Of a DNA stretch of 19,038 nt, positions 1-7,534 are shown piece by piece. Under the pieces are notes generated by a model. The model had not been told where the DNA came from. It worked only from the letters and a program-made list of their open reading frames with translations, and ran no database searches. The position numbers and the translations under genes are program-made. Source of the stretch: Desulfurococcales archaeon ex4484_217_1 (lineage in GTDB: Archaea; Thermoproteota; Thermoprotei_A; EX4484-217-1); contig NJED01000003.1 of NCBI GenBank assembly GCA_002254745.1, positions 1-19,038 of the forward strand, read 5' to 3'. Every line of letters starts with the position of its first letter. Positions within the stretch are counted from its first letter, which is position 1.

Positions 1-404
1 TTACCACCAGGAGCAGCACACATATCAAGTACTACGTCTTCGGGTGTAGGGGCTAAAATGAGCGGAGGAAGCATAGATGCTGGATTCTGTATGTAGTAGA
101 ATCCGTAGAGGTATTCTATGGTATGTCCTATTTTATCCTCTCCTCTAATAACCCAGAAACCATAGTCTAAGAAATCTATTTTCTTAAGTATTATGTTCTT
201 TCTTTCTAAATTACATCTTATTGCTTTTCTTAAACCCTTACCGATAGTGTTTAGAAGCATTACTGCTTCACTATAGCCCAGCATTTTAACATATCTTTCA
301 ATAAGATATGATGGGAAATCGTATTTTTTAGCTAGCTCTAACGACAGCGTAGAAGGTTTCGCATAGTTTAAATTTATATTAAACGTTTTAAAGGGATTAA
401 TCAT
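1..404 (-). CDS. NOL1/NOP2/Sun-family RNA m5C methyltransferase, N-terminal part (truncated by window edge)
   Basis: About 134 N-terminal residues are visible, starting at ATG 404-402 (MINPFKTFNINLN...), with a purine-rich GAGGAAT just upstream; the gene runs off the left edge. The stretch around LSLELAKKYDFPSYLIERY, then GLRKAIRCN and IQNPASMLPP, is the usual N-terminal part of archaeal NSUN enzymes. The visible end, DVVLDMCAAPGG, is the S-adenosylmethionine-binding motif I. The family transfers a methyl group from SAM to C5 of cytosine in tRNA or rRNA, using two cysteines that lie beyond this window. Which RNA is modified cannot be told. The gene is divergent from the CYTH gene, with only 42 bp between the start codons. 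Confidence 0.88.
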   Translation of the reverse strand, partial: MINPFKTFNINLNYAKPSTLSLELAKKYDFPSYLIERYVKMLGYSEAVMLLNTIGKGLRKAIRCNLERKNIILKKIDFLDYGFWVIRGEDKIGHTIEYLYGFYYIQNPASMLPPLILAPTPEDVVLDMCAAPGG

Positions 405-446
405 AGTATTCCTCAGTGTAACAATACTGCTAAAAGGTAATTAAGT
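405..446. promoter_or_regulatory. Very short divergent intergenic region (NSUN / CYTH)
   Basis: Only 42 bp separate the two divergent start codons, so core promoter elements of each gene must lie in this gap or inside the neighbouring coding sequence. AAAGGT at 433-438 is a plausible ribosome binding site for the GTG at 447. I see no convincing TATA box within the 42 bp; an A+T-rich stretch at 365-385, inside the NSUN N-terminal coding region, could serve the rightward gene. Confidence 0.35.
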
Positions 447-983
447 GTGATCGAGAAGGAGGTTAAAATAAGGATAACTGACAAGAATAAGCTTAGTGCA
501 TTAGAAAAATATGTAATAGAGAAAGGCGGTGTTCTTAATGGAGAGTATGTGGTTATTGATGAATACTTTTCCCATCCATGCAGGGACTTCAAGAAAACCG
601 ATGAGGCATTGAGAATAAGAATTCAAGCCGGGGAAGTAATGTTAACATATAAGTGTTCAAGGATTTCTCAGATACCTAAGATTAGAGAGGAAATTTCTGT
701 AAAAGTAAGCGACTATAATGCTACAAGAGATATTCTTTTGAAACTAGGCTTTAACCCATTAGCTAAAATTACCAAATATAGGAGGGAGTACATATTAAAT
801 AATTTACAAGTATTTGTAGATGAAGTTAAAGAACTGGGATATTTTGTGGAAGCAGAATGTGATGATGAGGATCTAATACTTAAATTTATAGATGCTCTCA
901 AAAAGATGGGAATATGTGAGGGCATTGAAGAAAGAACATATTTAGAAATGTATTTGAAGCTTAAATCTCAAAGGGCAAAGTAA
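447..983 (+). CDS. CYTH-domain protein (class IV adenylate cyclase / CyaB-like)
   Basis: A 178-residue protein beginning at GTG 447, preceded by AAAGGT. It has the CYTH signature ExExK at E3, E5 and K7. Further charged strand motifs expected of the triphosphate tunnel fold follow: EALRIRI, LTYKC, REEI, a run of KYRREY, VFVDEV and FVEAE. The length fits the archaeal CyaB/CYTH family. Members bind triphosphates with divalent metal in a beta-barrel tunnel; some make cAMP and others are thiamine-triphosphatases or polyphosphate enzymes, so the substrate here is open. The 3' end overlaps the convergent metallophosphoesterase by 23 bp. Confidence 0.85.
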   Translation: MIEKEVKIRITDKNKLSALEKYVIEKGGVLNGEYVVIDEYFSHPCRDFKKTDEALRIRIQAGEVMLTYKCSRISQIPKIREEISVKVSDYNATRDILLKLGFNPLAKITKYRREYILNNLQVFVDEVKELGYFVEAECDDEDLILKFIDALKKMGICEGIEERTYLEMYLKLKSQRAK

Positions 984-1502
984 ATCTATTGAATTTTATG
1001 ACTATTCCCTCCTTGGAGTATATTAATAGTTCTACAAAATAGCCTCTTCTAAAAGGTCCTGGATTTAACACCAATGTATTTTGTATATTATCTACTCCTA
1101 TACCTGAATGTACGTGCCCGCAAATTACTATGTAGGGTTTTATTTTCTTGATGAAATCTCTTAGTTCTATGCTTTTAACTCGTAATCTAAGAATGGGGGA
1201 ATACCGGCAACCGTAATCTCATTTACTACATATTGTCTATTTTCTACGTTCAATATGTTGTTTTTAGTATATTCTGTTATAGGATCAGATTCCCCTCTAA
1301 CATAGATCACCTTTGTGTCAGTGCTAAGGCTTAACCCCCTAATTACTCTATTAAATGTTGTTTTATCTCTATCTGCTGCAAGGTCGCCTGCTACTAGAAT
1401 ATAATGTATATCATTTGATTTTACATGGTTAACTAGTTGTTCTATGTAGGCTATGGATCCGTGAATATCGGCGATAGCTATAGCTTTAAGCACCTCTGAC
1501 AC
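961..1502 (-). pseudogene. Calcineurin-like metallophosphoesterase, disrupted by a single-base frameshift
   Basis: The N-terminal part runs from GTG 1502 (GTG at about 1493 is an alternative) to a TAG at 1169-1167, 111 codons. It carries ADIHGS (D12, H14) and VAGDL, metal-binding motifs I and II of the family. The C-terminal part continues in the -1 frame: SIELRDFIKKIKP, then VICGHVHSGIGV and LVLNPGPFRRG, ending at TAA 963-961. GHVH and NPGP are the missing C-terminal motifs, so the two pieces are one gene of about 180 codons. The total of 542 nt is one short of a multiple of three. The shift falls between about 1168 and 1200, where a CCCCC run and an AAAA run lie. The usual GNCD motif reads RGESD. 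A real mutation, a sequencing error at a homopolymer, and recoding are all possible. The substrate is unknown. Confidence 0.85.
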
Positions 1503-1546
1503 GTTTAATTTTTAAGCGGAAAACCTATAATAAAGGTTGATTAATC
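1503..1546. promoter_or_regulatory. Divergent promoter region (metallophosphoesterase / DUF62)
   Basis: This 44-bp A+T-rich gap holds TTTAATTTTTAA at 1504-1515 and CCTATAATAAAG at 1526-1537, either of which can be read as a TATA box on one or the other strand. AAAGGTTGAT at 1535-1544 is a good ribosome binding site for ATG 1547. Assignment of each TATA box to a gene is inference. Confidence 0.45.
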
Positions 1547-2374
1547 ATGGGAGAGTTACAAAGGATAATAGGTTTAATCACGGACTTTGGTCTGAAAGAT
1601 CCTTATGTAGCAATAATGAAAGCTGTAATCTTAAACATAAATCCCAATGTTGAAATAATCGATATTTCGCATGAAATTGAGAAGTTCAGTATAGCTGAAG
1701 CATCTTTCATTCTCACATCATCCCTCAAATACTTTCCAAGAGATACGGTGTTTGTCGTGGTAGTGGATCCAGGCGTCGGTTCTTCAAGGAGGGCTCTTAT
1801 TATTCAGACCAAGAATTTTACGTTCATAGGGCCCGATAATGGTGTATTAGTACCAGCAGCTATCAAGGACGGTGTTAAGAACGTATACGAAATACTTAAC
1901 AGGAATTTCTTCTTGAAGCCAGTATCTTCAACTTTTCACGGTAGAGACATTTTTGCACCAGCAGCAGCCTATTTAACCCTCGGTACACCACCCGAGATTT
2001 TAGGTAGAAAAATAAATCTTAATAGCATTGTAAAACCTTCATGGGCTACGTTCAAACTAAGTAAAGATAAGGTTGAAGGCTATTTCGTATATTTCAATGG
2101 CTTCGGCAATGCGTCAACAAATATTCCAGCTGACGAAGTATCATGGCTAAAATACGGTATGAGAGTACGGGTGAATATACATGGCAAAGCATCATTAATA
2201 ATAAAGTTTCTACGCGCATACAGTGAAGTTGAAGAGGGTGAAACATTACTTGTAACTAATAGTTTCGGTTTCCTCGAATTAGCTGTAAATAAGGGTTCCG
2301 CTAGGAGGAAATATAATTTAAAATATGGTGATAAAGTAACCACCTCATTTAGGACACATATATGTTATCTCTAA
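1547..2374 (+). CDS. DUF62 / SAM hydrolase (adenosyl-chloride synthase fold) family protein
   Basis: Motifs of the family are in order: LITDFGLKDPY (about 10-20, with the conserved DFG), VVVDPGVGSS (71-80), FIGPDNGVL (94-101), TFHGRDIFAP (129-138) and a C-terminal FGNASTNI. Archaeal members characterised so far use water or hydroxide to cleave S-adenosylmethionine to adenosine and methionine; the halogenases form another branch. No halogenase-specific feature is evident, so a SAM hydrolase-type role is inferred. The last about 12 codons, after KYGDKV, are odd: they read over the conserved PPHLGH segment of nadM in the wrong frame. The original C-terminus therefore seems lost in the lesion that damaged nadM. 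The body of the protein looks intact. Confidence 0.87.
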   Translation: MGELQRIIGLITDFGLKDPYVAIMKAVILNINPNVEIIDISHEIEKFSIAEASFILTSSLKYFPRDTVFVVVVDPGVGSSRRALIIQTKNFTFIGPDNGVLVPAAIKDGVKNVYEILNRNFFLKPVSSTFHGRDIFAPAAAYLTLGTPPEILGRKINLNSIVKPSWATFKLSKDKVEGYFVYFNGFGNASTNIPADEVSWLKYGMRVRVNIHGKASLIIKFLRAYSEVEEGETLLVTNSFGFLELAVNKGSARRKYNLKYGDKVTTSFRTHICYL

Positions 2375-2831
2375 AGTTCTTGAAGAAGTCGATGAGCTTA
2401 TCATAGGCGTTGGTAGCGCACAAATTAGCCATACCTTGGATAACCCATTTACTGCTGGAGAAAGACTACTTATGCTTAGACTTGCTCTCCTAGAACATAA
2501 TATTGACTTATGCAGGGTTTACATTGTTCCCATACCTGATATTGAAATGAACCATGTTTGGGTTAGATATGTTTCCATGCTTGTACCGCCATTTCACATA
2601 GCTTACTCTAATAATCCATTAGTGATTAGACTGTTTAAAGAAGCAGGTTATGAGACTAAAAGAATACCCTTGTATGATAGAAGCAAGTTCAGTGGTAAGC
2701 GCATACGTGAACTTATGTTAACAAACGGTCCTTGGGAGGAGCTTGTTCCAAAATCTGTGGCATCTTTAATAAAAGAAATAGATGGTGTTGAAAGACTAAA
2801 AGAAATAGCGCAAACGGACGAGGTTGTTTAG
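2340..2831 (+). pseudogene. nadM: Archaeal nicotinamide-mononucleotide adenylyltransferase lacking its N-terminus
   Basis: From 2340 one frame reads PPHLGHIYVISKVLEEVDEL, then GVGSAQISHTLDNPFTAGER, VPIPDIEMNHVWV, NPLVIRLFKEAGY and YDRSKFSGKRIRE. These are the HxGH nucleotidyl-transfer motif and the ISxxxIR-like region of archaeal NadM, which joins NMN to ATP to make NAD. The usual opening, a start plus roughly ten residues ending GRFQP, is absent. In the same frame the preceding codons are ATG GTG ATA AAG TAA (2325-2339), so an in-frame stop sits directly before the first P. The first usable in-frame start after it is TTG 2436, which omits HLGH. The simplest reading is an in-frame deletion of about 24-27 nt whose junction made the TAA. 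NAD synthesis should be essential, so check for assembly error or a second copy. Confidence 0.82.
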
Positions 2832-3825
<994 letters not shown>

Positions 3826-3843
<18 letters not shown>

Positions 3844-4086
3844 GATTTCTCCATTGCTGCTAATTATTCTGATTATTCTATGGAAAGGTATAATTTTTTC
3901 CTCGCCTTGTTGTTTAATGACAATGCACCATGCCTTCACAGATACTACATCTTTTATATTTATTCTTTTGATAACCTCTTTACCTCCTATTCTATGTTTT
4001 ATTTCTATGATGTGATTTCTGTTACTCCTATAACGCGGATCCCAAAGCAACTTGTTTATTGTTTCTCTGATAGCAGACTTTTTCAT
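3826..4086 (-). CDS. DUF504 / UPF0248 family small protein
   Basis: An 86-residue basic protein matching the archaeal UPF0248 pattern: an N-terminal INKLLWDPRY helix, a central strand region, then IPFHRIIRII and a terminal GEILW. The family is small, widespread in archaea, and has no firmly established function; a nucleic-acid-related role is only suspected. It starts at ATG 4086, inside the last 59 nt of the TFIIB-like gene upstream, in another frame, so the two are likely co-transcribed and perhaps translationally coupled. Its 3' end overlaps the convergent rtcA by 18 bp. Confidence 0.78.
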
Positions 4087-4729
4087 GTGTTTTCACACTT
4101 TCTTTGATAATGTGGCTGAGGTTCCTATATAAATCCTTATATTTTTTCATAACGCTATAAGCTTTTCTCAGATTTACAATGCTTATGCCAAATTTCTTGG
4201 CTATACCTGTAAAGCTAGGTCTTATACCCTTGCTTACTTCAGAGTACGCTATAATTGCAAGAGCCAGTTTTACTCTATCCGTTCTAGAAGCTATTCTAGG
4301 GTATTTCGCAAACTCCTTAAGAACTATTTCGTATATCCTATTTTCGCTAAGCACTTGCTTCTTAATTTCCTCCGTTTTCTCATTCACTATAATCTTTACC
4401 ATTTTTACCTTCTGGCCATTATATGCTGAAAGTATTGCTTCTTCCTTTATTTTTAGACCTGGTCTAAGGTTTGAATATTTTCTGATGAGCTTTTCATAGT
4501 TACGGTAGCTTTGGTTAATTCTTTTAACCTTATTTTCATAGTATTTTGTTAGCTCGTTAGATGTAGAGCTTTTTTCACTTTCCAAATTATAATAGTTGCG
4601 TGGAACACTATAGTCATATATTTTGTCAAGAACCATTCCACAGTTAGAACATACAATAGATCCTTCGGTAAAGCACCAAACTACTTCTTGACAACCGCAA
4701 TCTGGGCATTTAATCATAACCACCATCAT
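4028..4729 (-). CDS. TFIIB-like protein: N-terminal zinc ribbon plus one cyclin/HTH-like region
   Basis: I take the start as ATG 4729 (233 aa; ATGs at 4726 and 4717 are alternatives in frame), because a TATA box lies about 25 nt upstream, which fits a leaderless message. A longer frame back to 4903 would run through that promoter and into psmB. The N-terminus has a TFIIB-type zinc ribbon: C8-x2-C11 and C27-x2-C30 in CPDCGC...IVCSNCGMVLD. A basic, coiled-coil-like linker follows. The C-terminal third (YEIVLKEFAKYPRIASRTD...PSFTGIAKKFGISIVNLRKAYS) resembles part of a TFIIB cyclin repeat with its helix-turn-helix. Genuine TFB is about 300 aa with two cyclin repeats, so this is a divergent, shortened paralogue. 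It may act as a specialised initiation factor or regulator; this is inference. Confidence 0.7.
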   Translation of the reverse strand: MMVVMIKCPDCGCQEVVWCFTEGSIVCSNCGMVLDKIYDYSVPRNYYNLESEKSSTSNELTKYYENKVKRINQSYRNYEKLIRKYSNLRPGLKIKEEAILSAYNGQKVKMVKIIVNEKTEEIKKQVLSENRIYEIVLKEFAKYPRIASRTDRVKLALAIIAYSEVSKGIRPSFTGIAKKFGISIVNLRKAYSVMKKYKDLYRNLSHIIKESVKTHEKVCYQRNNKQVALGSAL

Positions 4730-4750
4730 GAAGGTACAAGAGACTAGGGG

Positions 4751-4760
4751 TTTAAAAAGT
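4751..4760 (-). promoter_or_regulatory. TATA box of the TFIIB-like gene
   Basis: On the minus strand this reads ACTTTTTAAA, a typical archaeal TATA element. Its centre is about 26 nt before ATG 4729, so transcription would begin at or next to the start codon, giving a leaderless mRNA. No Shine-Dalgarno motif precedes this ATG, which agrees. Confidence 0.6.
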
Positions 4761-4812
4761 AAACCGGAACTATTCTTCGTTCCCGGAGTGTTCACCGAAA
4801 CTATTCTAGCTA

Positions 4813-4823
4813 AATTATAAATA
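4813..4823 (+). promoter_or_regulatory. TATA box of psmB, with ribosome binding site downstream
   Basis: AATTATAAATA matches an archaeal TATA box. A transcript start near 4845 would give a leader of about 20 nt. The leader carries GAGGTG at 4851-4856, a strong ribosome binding site 9 nt before ATG 4866. This promoter is back to back with that of the TFIIB-like gene. Confidence 0.6.
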
Positions 4824-4865
4824 CTTCTAAGTACGTGATTCGGTTTAGAAGAGGTGTAGATATAA

Positions 4866-5465
4866 ATGTCTAGAGAGTATTTTGGAGCTACAACCATAGG
4901 CATAAAGTGCAGTAATGGCGTAATCCTGGCTTCGGAAAGGAGGATGTCCTACGGAGGATATATTTTAAGTAAACGTGTTAAAAAGGTCTTCAAAATAACA
5001 GATAAATTAGCAGTAGCCTTTGCCGGATTATTTGCTGATATGCAGGCTTTAGCTAAACTTTTAGAAGCAGAAGTTAAGCTCTATGAACTAACAATGAATA
5101 AATCTATGAATGTTAGATCAGTTGCAAAAATTCTCTCAATAATGCTTTACAGACAAAAAAACATGCCATATCTCTCAGAAGCACTTGTTGGTGGAGCGGA
5201 TAACGAGGGTTTCCATCTATTTATTCTTGATCCTTTAGGCTCAGTTATAGAGGATAACTATGCAGCTATAGGGACAGGAGCGCCAATAGCTATAGGGATA
5301 ATTGAAAGTGCATATAAGGATAAGATAAATGTTGAAGAAGCAAGAAAGCTAGCCTATAATGCAATAAAGGCAGCTATAGAAAGAGATGCAACATCAGGAG
5401 ACGGCATAGATATCATGACAATAACTGAGGAGGGCATATATGAGGAGTTTAAACCAATAGCTTAG
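4866..5465 (+). CDS. psmB: Proteasome beta subunit, non-catalytic type (Ala in place of Thr1)
   Basis: A 199-residue 20S proteasome beta subunit (SNGVILASERRMSYGGYI..., LVGGADNEG..., DNYAAIGTGAPIAIG, ERDATSGDGID). In active subunits autoprocessing exposes Thr1 of a TTTVG-like motif. Here the segment is G7-A8-T9-T10-I11-G12, so aligning Gly at position 5 puts Ala at position 1. Equivalents of acidic residue 17 (E24), Lys33 (K40) and the D166/S169 region are kept. The pro-sequence is only seven residues. Crenarchaea commonly encode two beta paralogues, one without the N-terminal Thr that shapes the chamber and one catalytic; this is the former type, so an active beta gene should lie elsewhere. 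It leads a probable operon with endonuclease V and ribK. Confidence 0.92.
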   Translation: MSREYFGATTIGIKCSNGVILASERRMSYGGYILSKRVKKVFKITDKLAVAFAGLFADMQALAKLLEAEVKLYELTMNKSMNVRSVAKILSIMLYRQKNMPYLSEALVGGADNEGFHLFILDPLGSVIEDNYAAIGTGAPIAIGIIESAYKDKINVEEARKLAYNAIKAAIERDATSGDGIDIMTITEEGIYEEFKPIA

Positions 5466-5474
5466 GGTTCAATC

Positions 5475-6119
5475 TTGAGCATCTTAAACTTTAAAAGAGC
5501 AAAAATAGTACAAGAGGAGCTTGCTAAATACGTTATACTAAAAGATGACATAACGTATCCTCCTGAACTCGTCGCTGGACTTGATATATCTTATAAAGGA
5601 GGGAAAGCGGTTGCATGTTGTGTAATACTGGACTATAAAACCCTAGATATAGTCGAAGTACGCTTAGTAAAGGAGAACATAGTAATACCCTATGTTCCAA
5701 CATTTCTTGCTTATCGTGAACTACCATACTACGTGTACCTATGCTATGACTTTAAAGATAGAAACGATATGGTAGTACTAGTTGACGGTCATGGATTAGC
5801 CCATCCGAGAAAAATGGGTATCGCATGTCATTTAGGTGTTACCTTGAATATTCCTACAATAGGCGTTGCGAAGAAAATACTTACCGGAAAAATAGTCTCT
5901 ATTAAGTTAAAAAGATACTTACAGCTGAAGGATGGAACATTAGCAGCAGTAATAGTGGAGAGAAAAACTTATAGACCTTTATATGTCAGCCCTGGTCATA
6001 GGGTAAGCCTAGAAACCGCTGAGAAAATAGTATTAAAGACATTAACTAGTGAATATAGGTTACCTAAACCTATACAATTAGCCCATAATTTCTCTAAAAT
6101 GGAGAGTAGGAGGTTGTAA
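5475..6119 (+). CDS. nfi: Endonuclease V
   Basis: A 214-residue endonuclease V. It cuts the second phosphodiester bond 3' of deoxyinosine (in some homologues, inosine in RNA), starting repair of deaminated adenine, a lesion favoured by heat. The metal-site residues are visible: D37 in AGLDISY, E82 in LAYRELP, D104 in LVDGHGLAHPR, and H175 in YVSPGHRVS. The PYVP wedge that intercalates beside the lesion is at 72-75, and GIACHLGV and PTIGVAKK follow as usual. The start is TTG 5475, 9 nt after psmB, with AGGG overlapping the psmB stop as ribosome binding site. The stop overlaps the ribK start by one base (TAATG), so the genes are probably translationally coupled. Confidence 0.93.
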   Translation: MSILNFKRAKIVQEELAKYVILKDDITYPPELVAGLDISYKGGKAVACCVILDYKTLDIVEVRLVKENIVIPYVPTFLAYRELPYYVYLCYDFKDRNDMVVLVDGHGLAHPRKMGIACHLGVTLNIPTIGVAKKILTGKIVSIKLKRYLQLKDGTLAAVIVERKTYRPLYVSPGHRVSLETAEKIVLKTLTSEYRLPKPIQLAHNFSKMESRRL

Positions 6120-6829
6120 TGATTCCACATAGTAAATGGAAAAGTATGAAGGAGGAGCTTGAAGCACTACTAATGATCCTTGTATTAGCAAGATTTGGAG
6201 CAGCAAATAGATACGTTCACATATCTACAAGAAAAATAGCTAACATCCTAGGGTTTTCTCAACAATCATCATCACGTATAATGAGAAAAATGGCCGAAAG
6301 AGGATATATTTCACGAAAAGTTACGTCCAAAGGCGAAGAAGTCAAGGTTACTGAAAAAGGACTTAGCATTGCTCTAAAATACTATGAGGAACTGGGAGAA
6401 ATATTAAAAACTATAAGCCCTGAGACCATAGTGATTAGGGGAATTGTGGCAACAGGCTTGGGTGAGGGAAGATATTACTTAATGCTAAACGGCTACATTA
6501 AACAGTTTAAAGAGAAACTTGGCTTTAAACCGTATCCTGGCACATTAAATTTAAAGTTGAAAAACCTTGAAGACGTAGTTAAAAAGGCTAAGCTTCTAAA
6601 AACTCCTGGAATAATTATTGAGGGATTTAGTGATGGTATACGAACCTATGGTAGGGTTAAAGCGTTTAAGGCAAGAATAAATGATTTAGCAAACAACGTT
6701 GCTGTAGTTCTGCCTGAACGGACAAGTCATGGTTTTGACATCTTAGAAGTTATAGCACCATTCAATATTAGGAAAAGATTAGGTCTTAAAGATGGAGATG
6801 AGGTTATAGTAACTGTTTACTTGCAATAA
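6119..6829 (+). CDS. ribK: CTP-dependent riboflavin kinase with N-terminal winged-helix domain
   Basis: A 236-residue two-domain protein. Residues about 10-95 form a winged helix-turn-helix (ISTRKIANILGFSQQSSSRI, then GYISRKV and VTEKGL). Residues about 104-236 are the archaeal CTP-dependent riboflavin kinase: VATGLGEGRYYLML, LGFKPYPGTLNLKL, then a region ending SHGFDILEVIAPFNIR and LKDGDEVIV. It phosphorylates riboflavin to FMN using CTP. Crenarchaeal enzymes often carry the extra DNA-binding domain, which suggests autoregulation or control of flavin genes, although no operator is obvious here. The start ATG overlaps the endonuclease V stop. The 3' end overlaps the convergent RibL-like gene by 13 bp. 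Confidence 0.9.
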   Translation: MIPHSKWKSMKEELEALLMILVLARFGAANRYVHISTRKIANILGFSQQSSSRIMRKMAERGYISRKVTSKGEEVKVTEKGLSIALKYYEELGEILKTISPETIVIRGIVATGLGEGRYYLMLNGYIKQFKEKLGFKPYPGTLNLKLKNLEDVVKKAKLLKTPGIIIEGFSDGIRTYGRVKAFKARINDLANNVAVVLPERTSHGFDILEVIAPFNIRKRLGLKDGDEVIVTVYLQ

Positions 6830-7515
6830 TAACTTATCACACGCTCTATAATTTTGGAGCTGCTACAACAAGAATAGGTCTCTAATTTCTCCTTTAACCG
6901 TATTACGGTAACATCTTTTAACCCCCTTCTTTCAAGCTCCTTTCTGAGATTATTCTCGTCTACTTTTTGATCAGGACCCAATAGTATAATGTCAGGTCTT
7001 ATTCTTTCCACAGCCTTAAGTATGTCATCTTTGTCACCTAATATAGCTTTATAAACACCTTTAATATTAGAAACAACGTAAAGTCTCTGCTCTTCGTCAA
7101 TAATAGGTTTTCTACCCTTAAACCTGACAACATTAGAATCGCGAGCAACAACCACATAAACTTTACCATATTCCGCAGCTTTCTTTATAAGGAAAATATG
7201 ACCTGGATGTATAATATCAAAGGTTCCAGCAACAAATACCTTTTTAACATATCTTTTTAGAGGACACGAGAAACCAACAAGCTTCAGCATCTTAAGACCA
7301 TCTAGTATTCCTTCAGCATAGGTGGAGCAGACAACACTATCGATAAACGAGCCTTTATCAAAATAGTATTTTGCATCTTCGAAATACCTTTTAGCTTCAT
7401 TAACTGCCTCCATAACTTCTTCATTTTTACCTTTAACAACCAAAGTTTTGAAAGCTTCCTCTAAGTTCTTGAGGTATTTAAACGCTCTACTTTTTATTTC
7501 AGGTGTCTCAGACAA
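6817..7515 (-). CDS. DUF357 - cytidylyltransferase fusion (RibL-type FAD synthase candidate)
   Basis: A 232-residue fusion. Residues 1 to about 85 are a helical DUF357 domain (RAFKYLKNLEEAF, YFEDAKYYFDKG, STYAEGILDGLKML). From about 92 there is a cytidylyltransferase-fold domain with VAGTFDIIHPGH (HxGH at 103-106), a LLGPDQ strand and a C-terminal cysteine-rich SCCSSSKIIERV in place of the more common ISSSxIR. Archaeal RibL enzymes of this fold adenylate FMN to FAD, and the neighbouring ribK makes FMN, so FAD synthase is the best guess; other nucleotidyl transfers are possible. Start TTG 7515 has AGGTGA about 6 nt upstream. It lies 19 bp after dphB and is probably co-transcribed with it. Confidence 0.8.
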   Translation of the reverse strand: MSETPEIKSRAFKYLKNLEEAFKTLVVKGKNEEVMEAVNEAKRYFEDAKYYFDKGSFIDSVVCSTYAEGILDGLKMLKLVGFSCPLKRYVKKVFVAGTFDIIHPGHIFLIKKAAEYGKVYVVVARDSNVVRFKGRKPIIDEEQRLYVVSNIKGVYKAILGDKDDILKAVERIRPDIILLGPDQKVDENNLRKELERRGLKDVTVIRLKEKLETYSCCSSSKIIERVISYYCK

Positions 7516-7534
7516 TGCTCGTCACCTAAACATG

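Noticed and set aside
2300..2400. DUF62-NadM fusion made by programmed +1 frameshifting
   Set aside because: Even with a +1 shift the GRFQ segment would still be missing, and KYGDKV looks like a normal DUF62 C-terminus; deletion explains the data better.
2436..2831. nadM as an intact short gene starting at TTG 2436
   Set aside because: The start would drop the HxGH active-site motif that is encoded in the same frame just upstream.
3880..4499. Plus-strand open frames at 3880-4107 and 4179-4499
   Set aside because: They are antisense to DUF504 and the TFIIB-like gene. Their hydrophobic, low-complexity products are what the complement of lysine/isoleucine-rich coding DNA produces.
4730..4903. 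N-terminal extension of the TFIIB-like frame back to 4903 (291 residues)
   Set aside because: The extension runs through the divergent promoters and into the psmB coding region, has no family similarity, and the TATA box at 4751-4760 points to a start at 4729.
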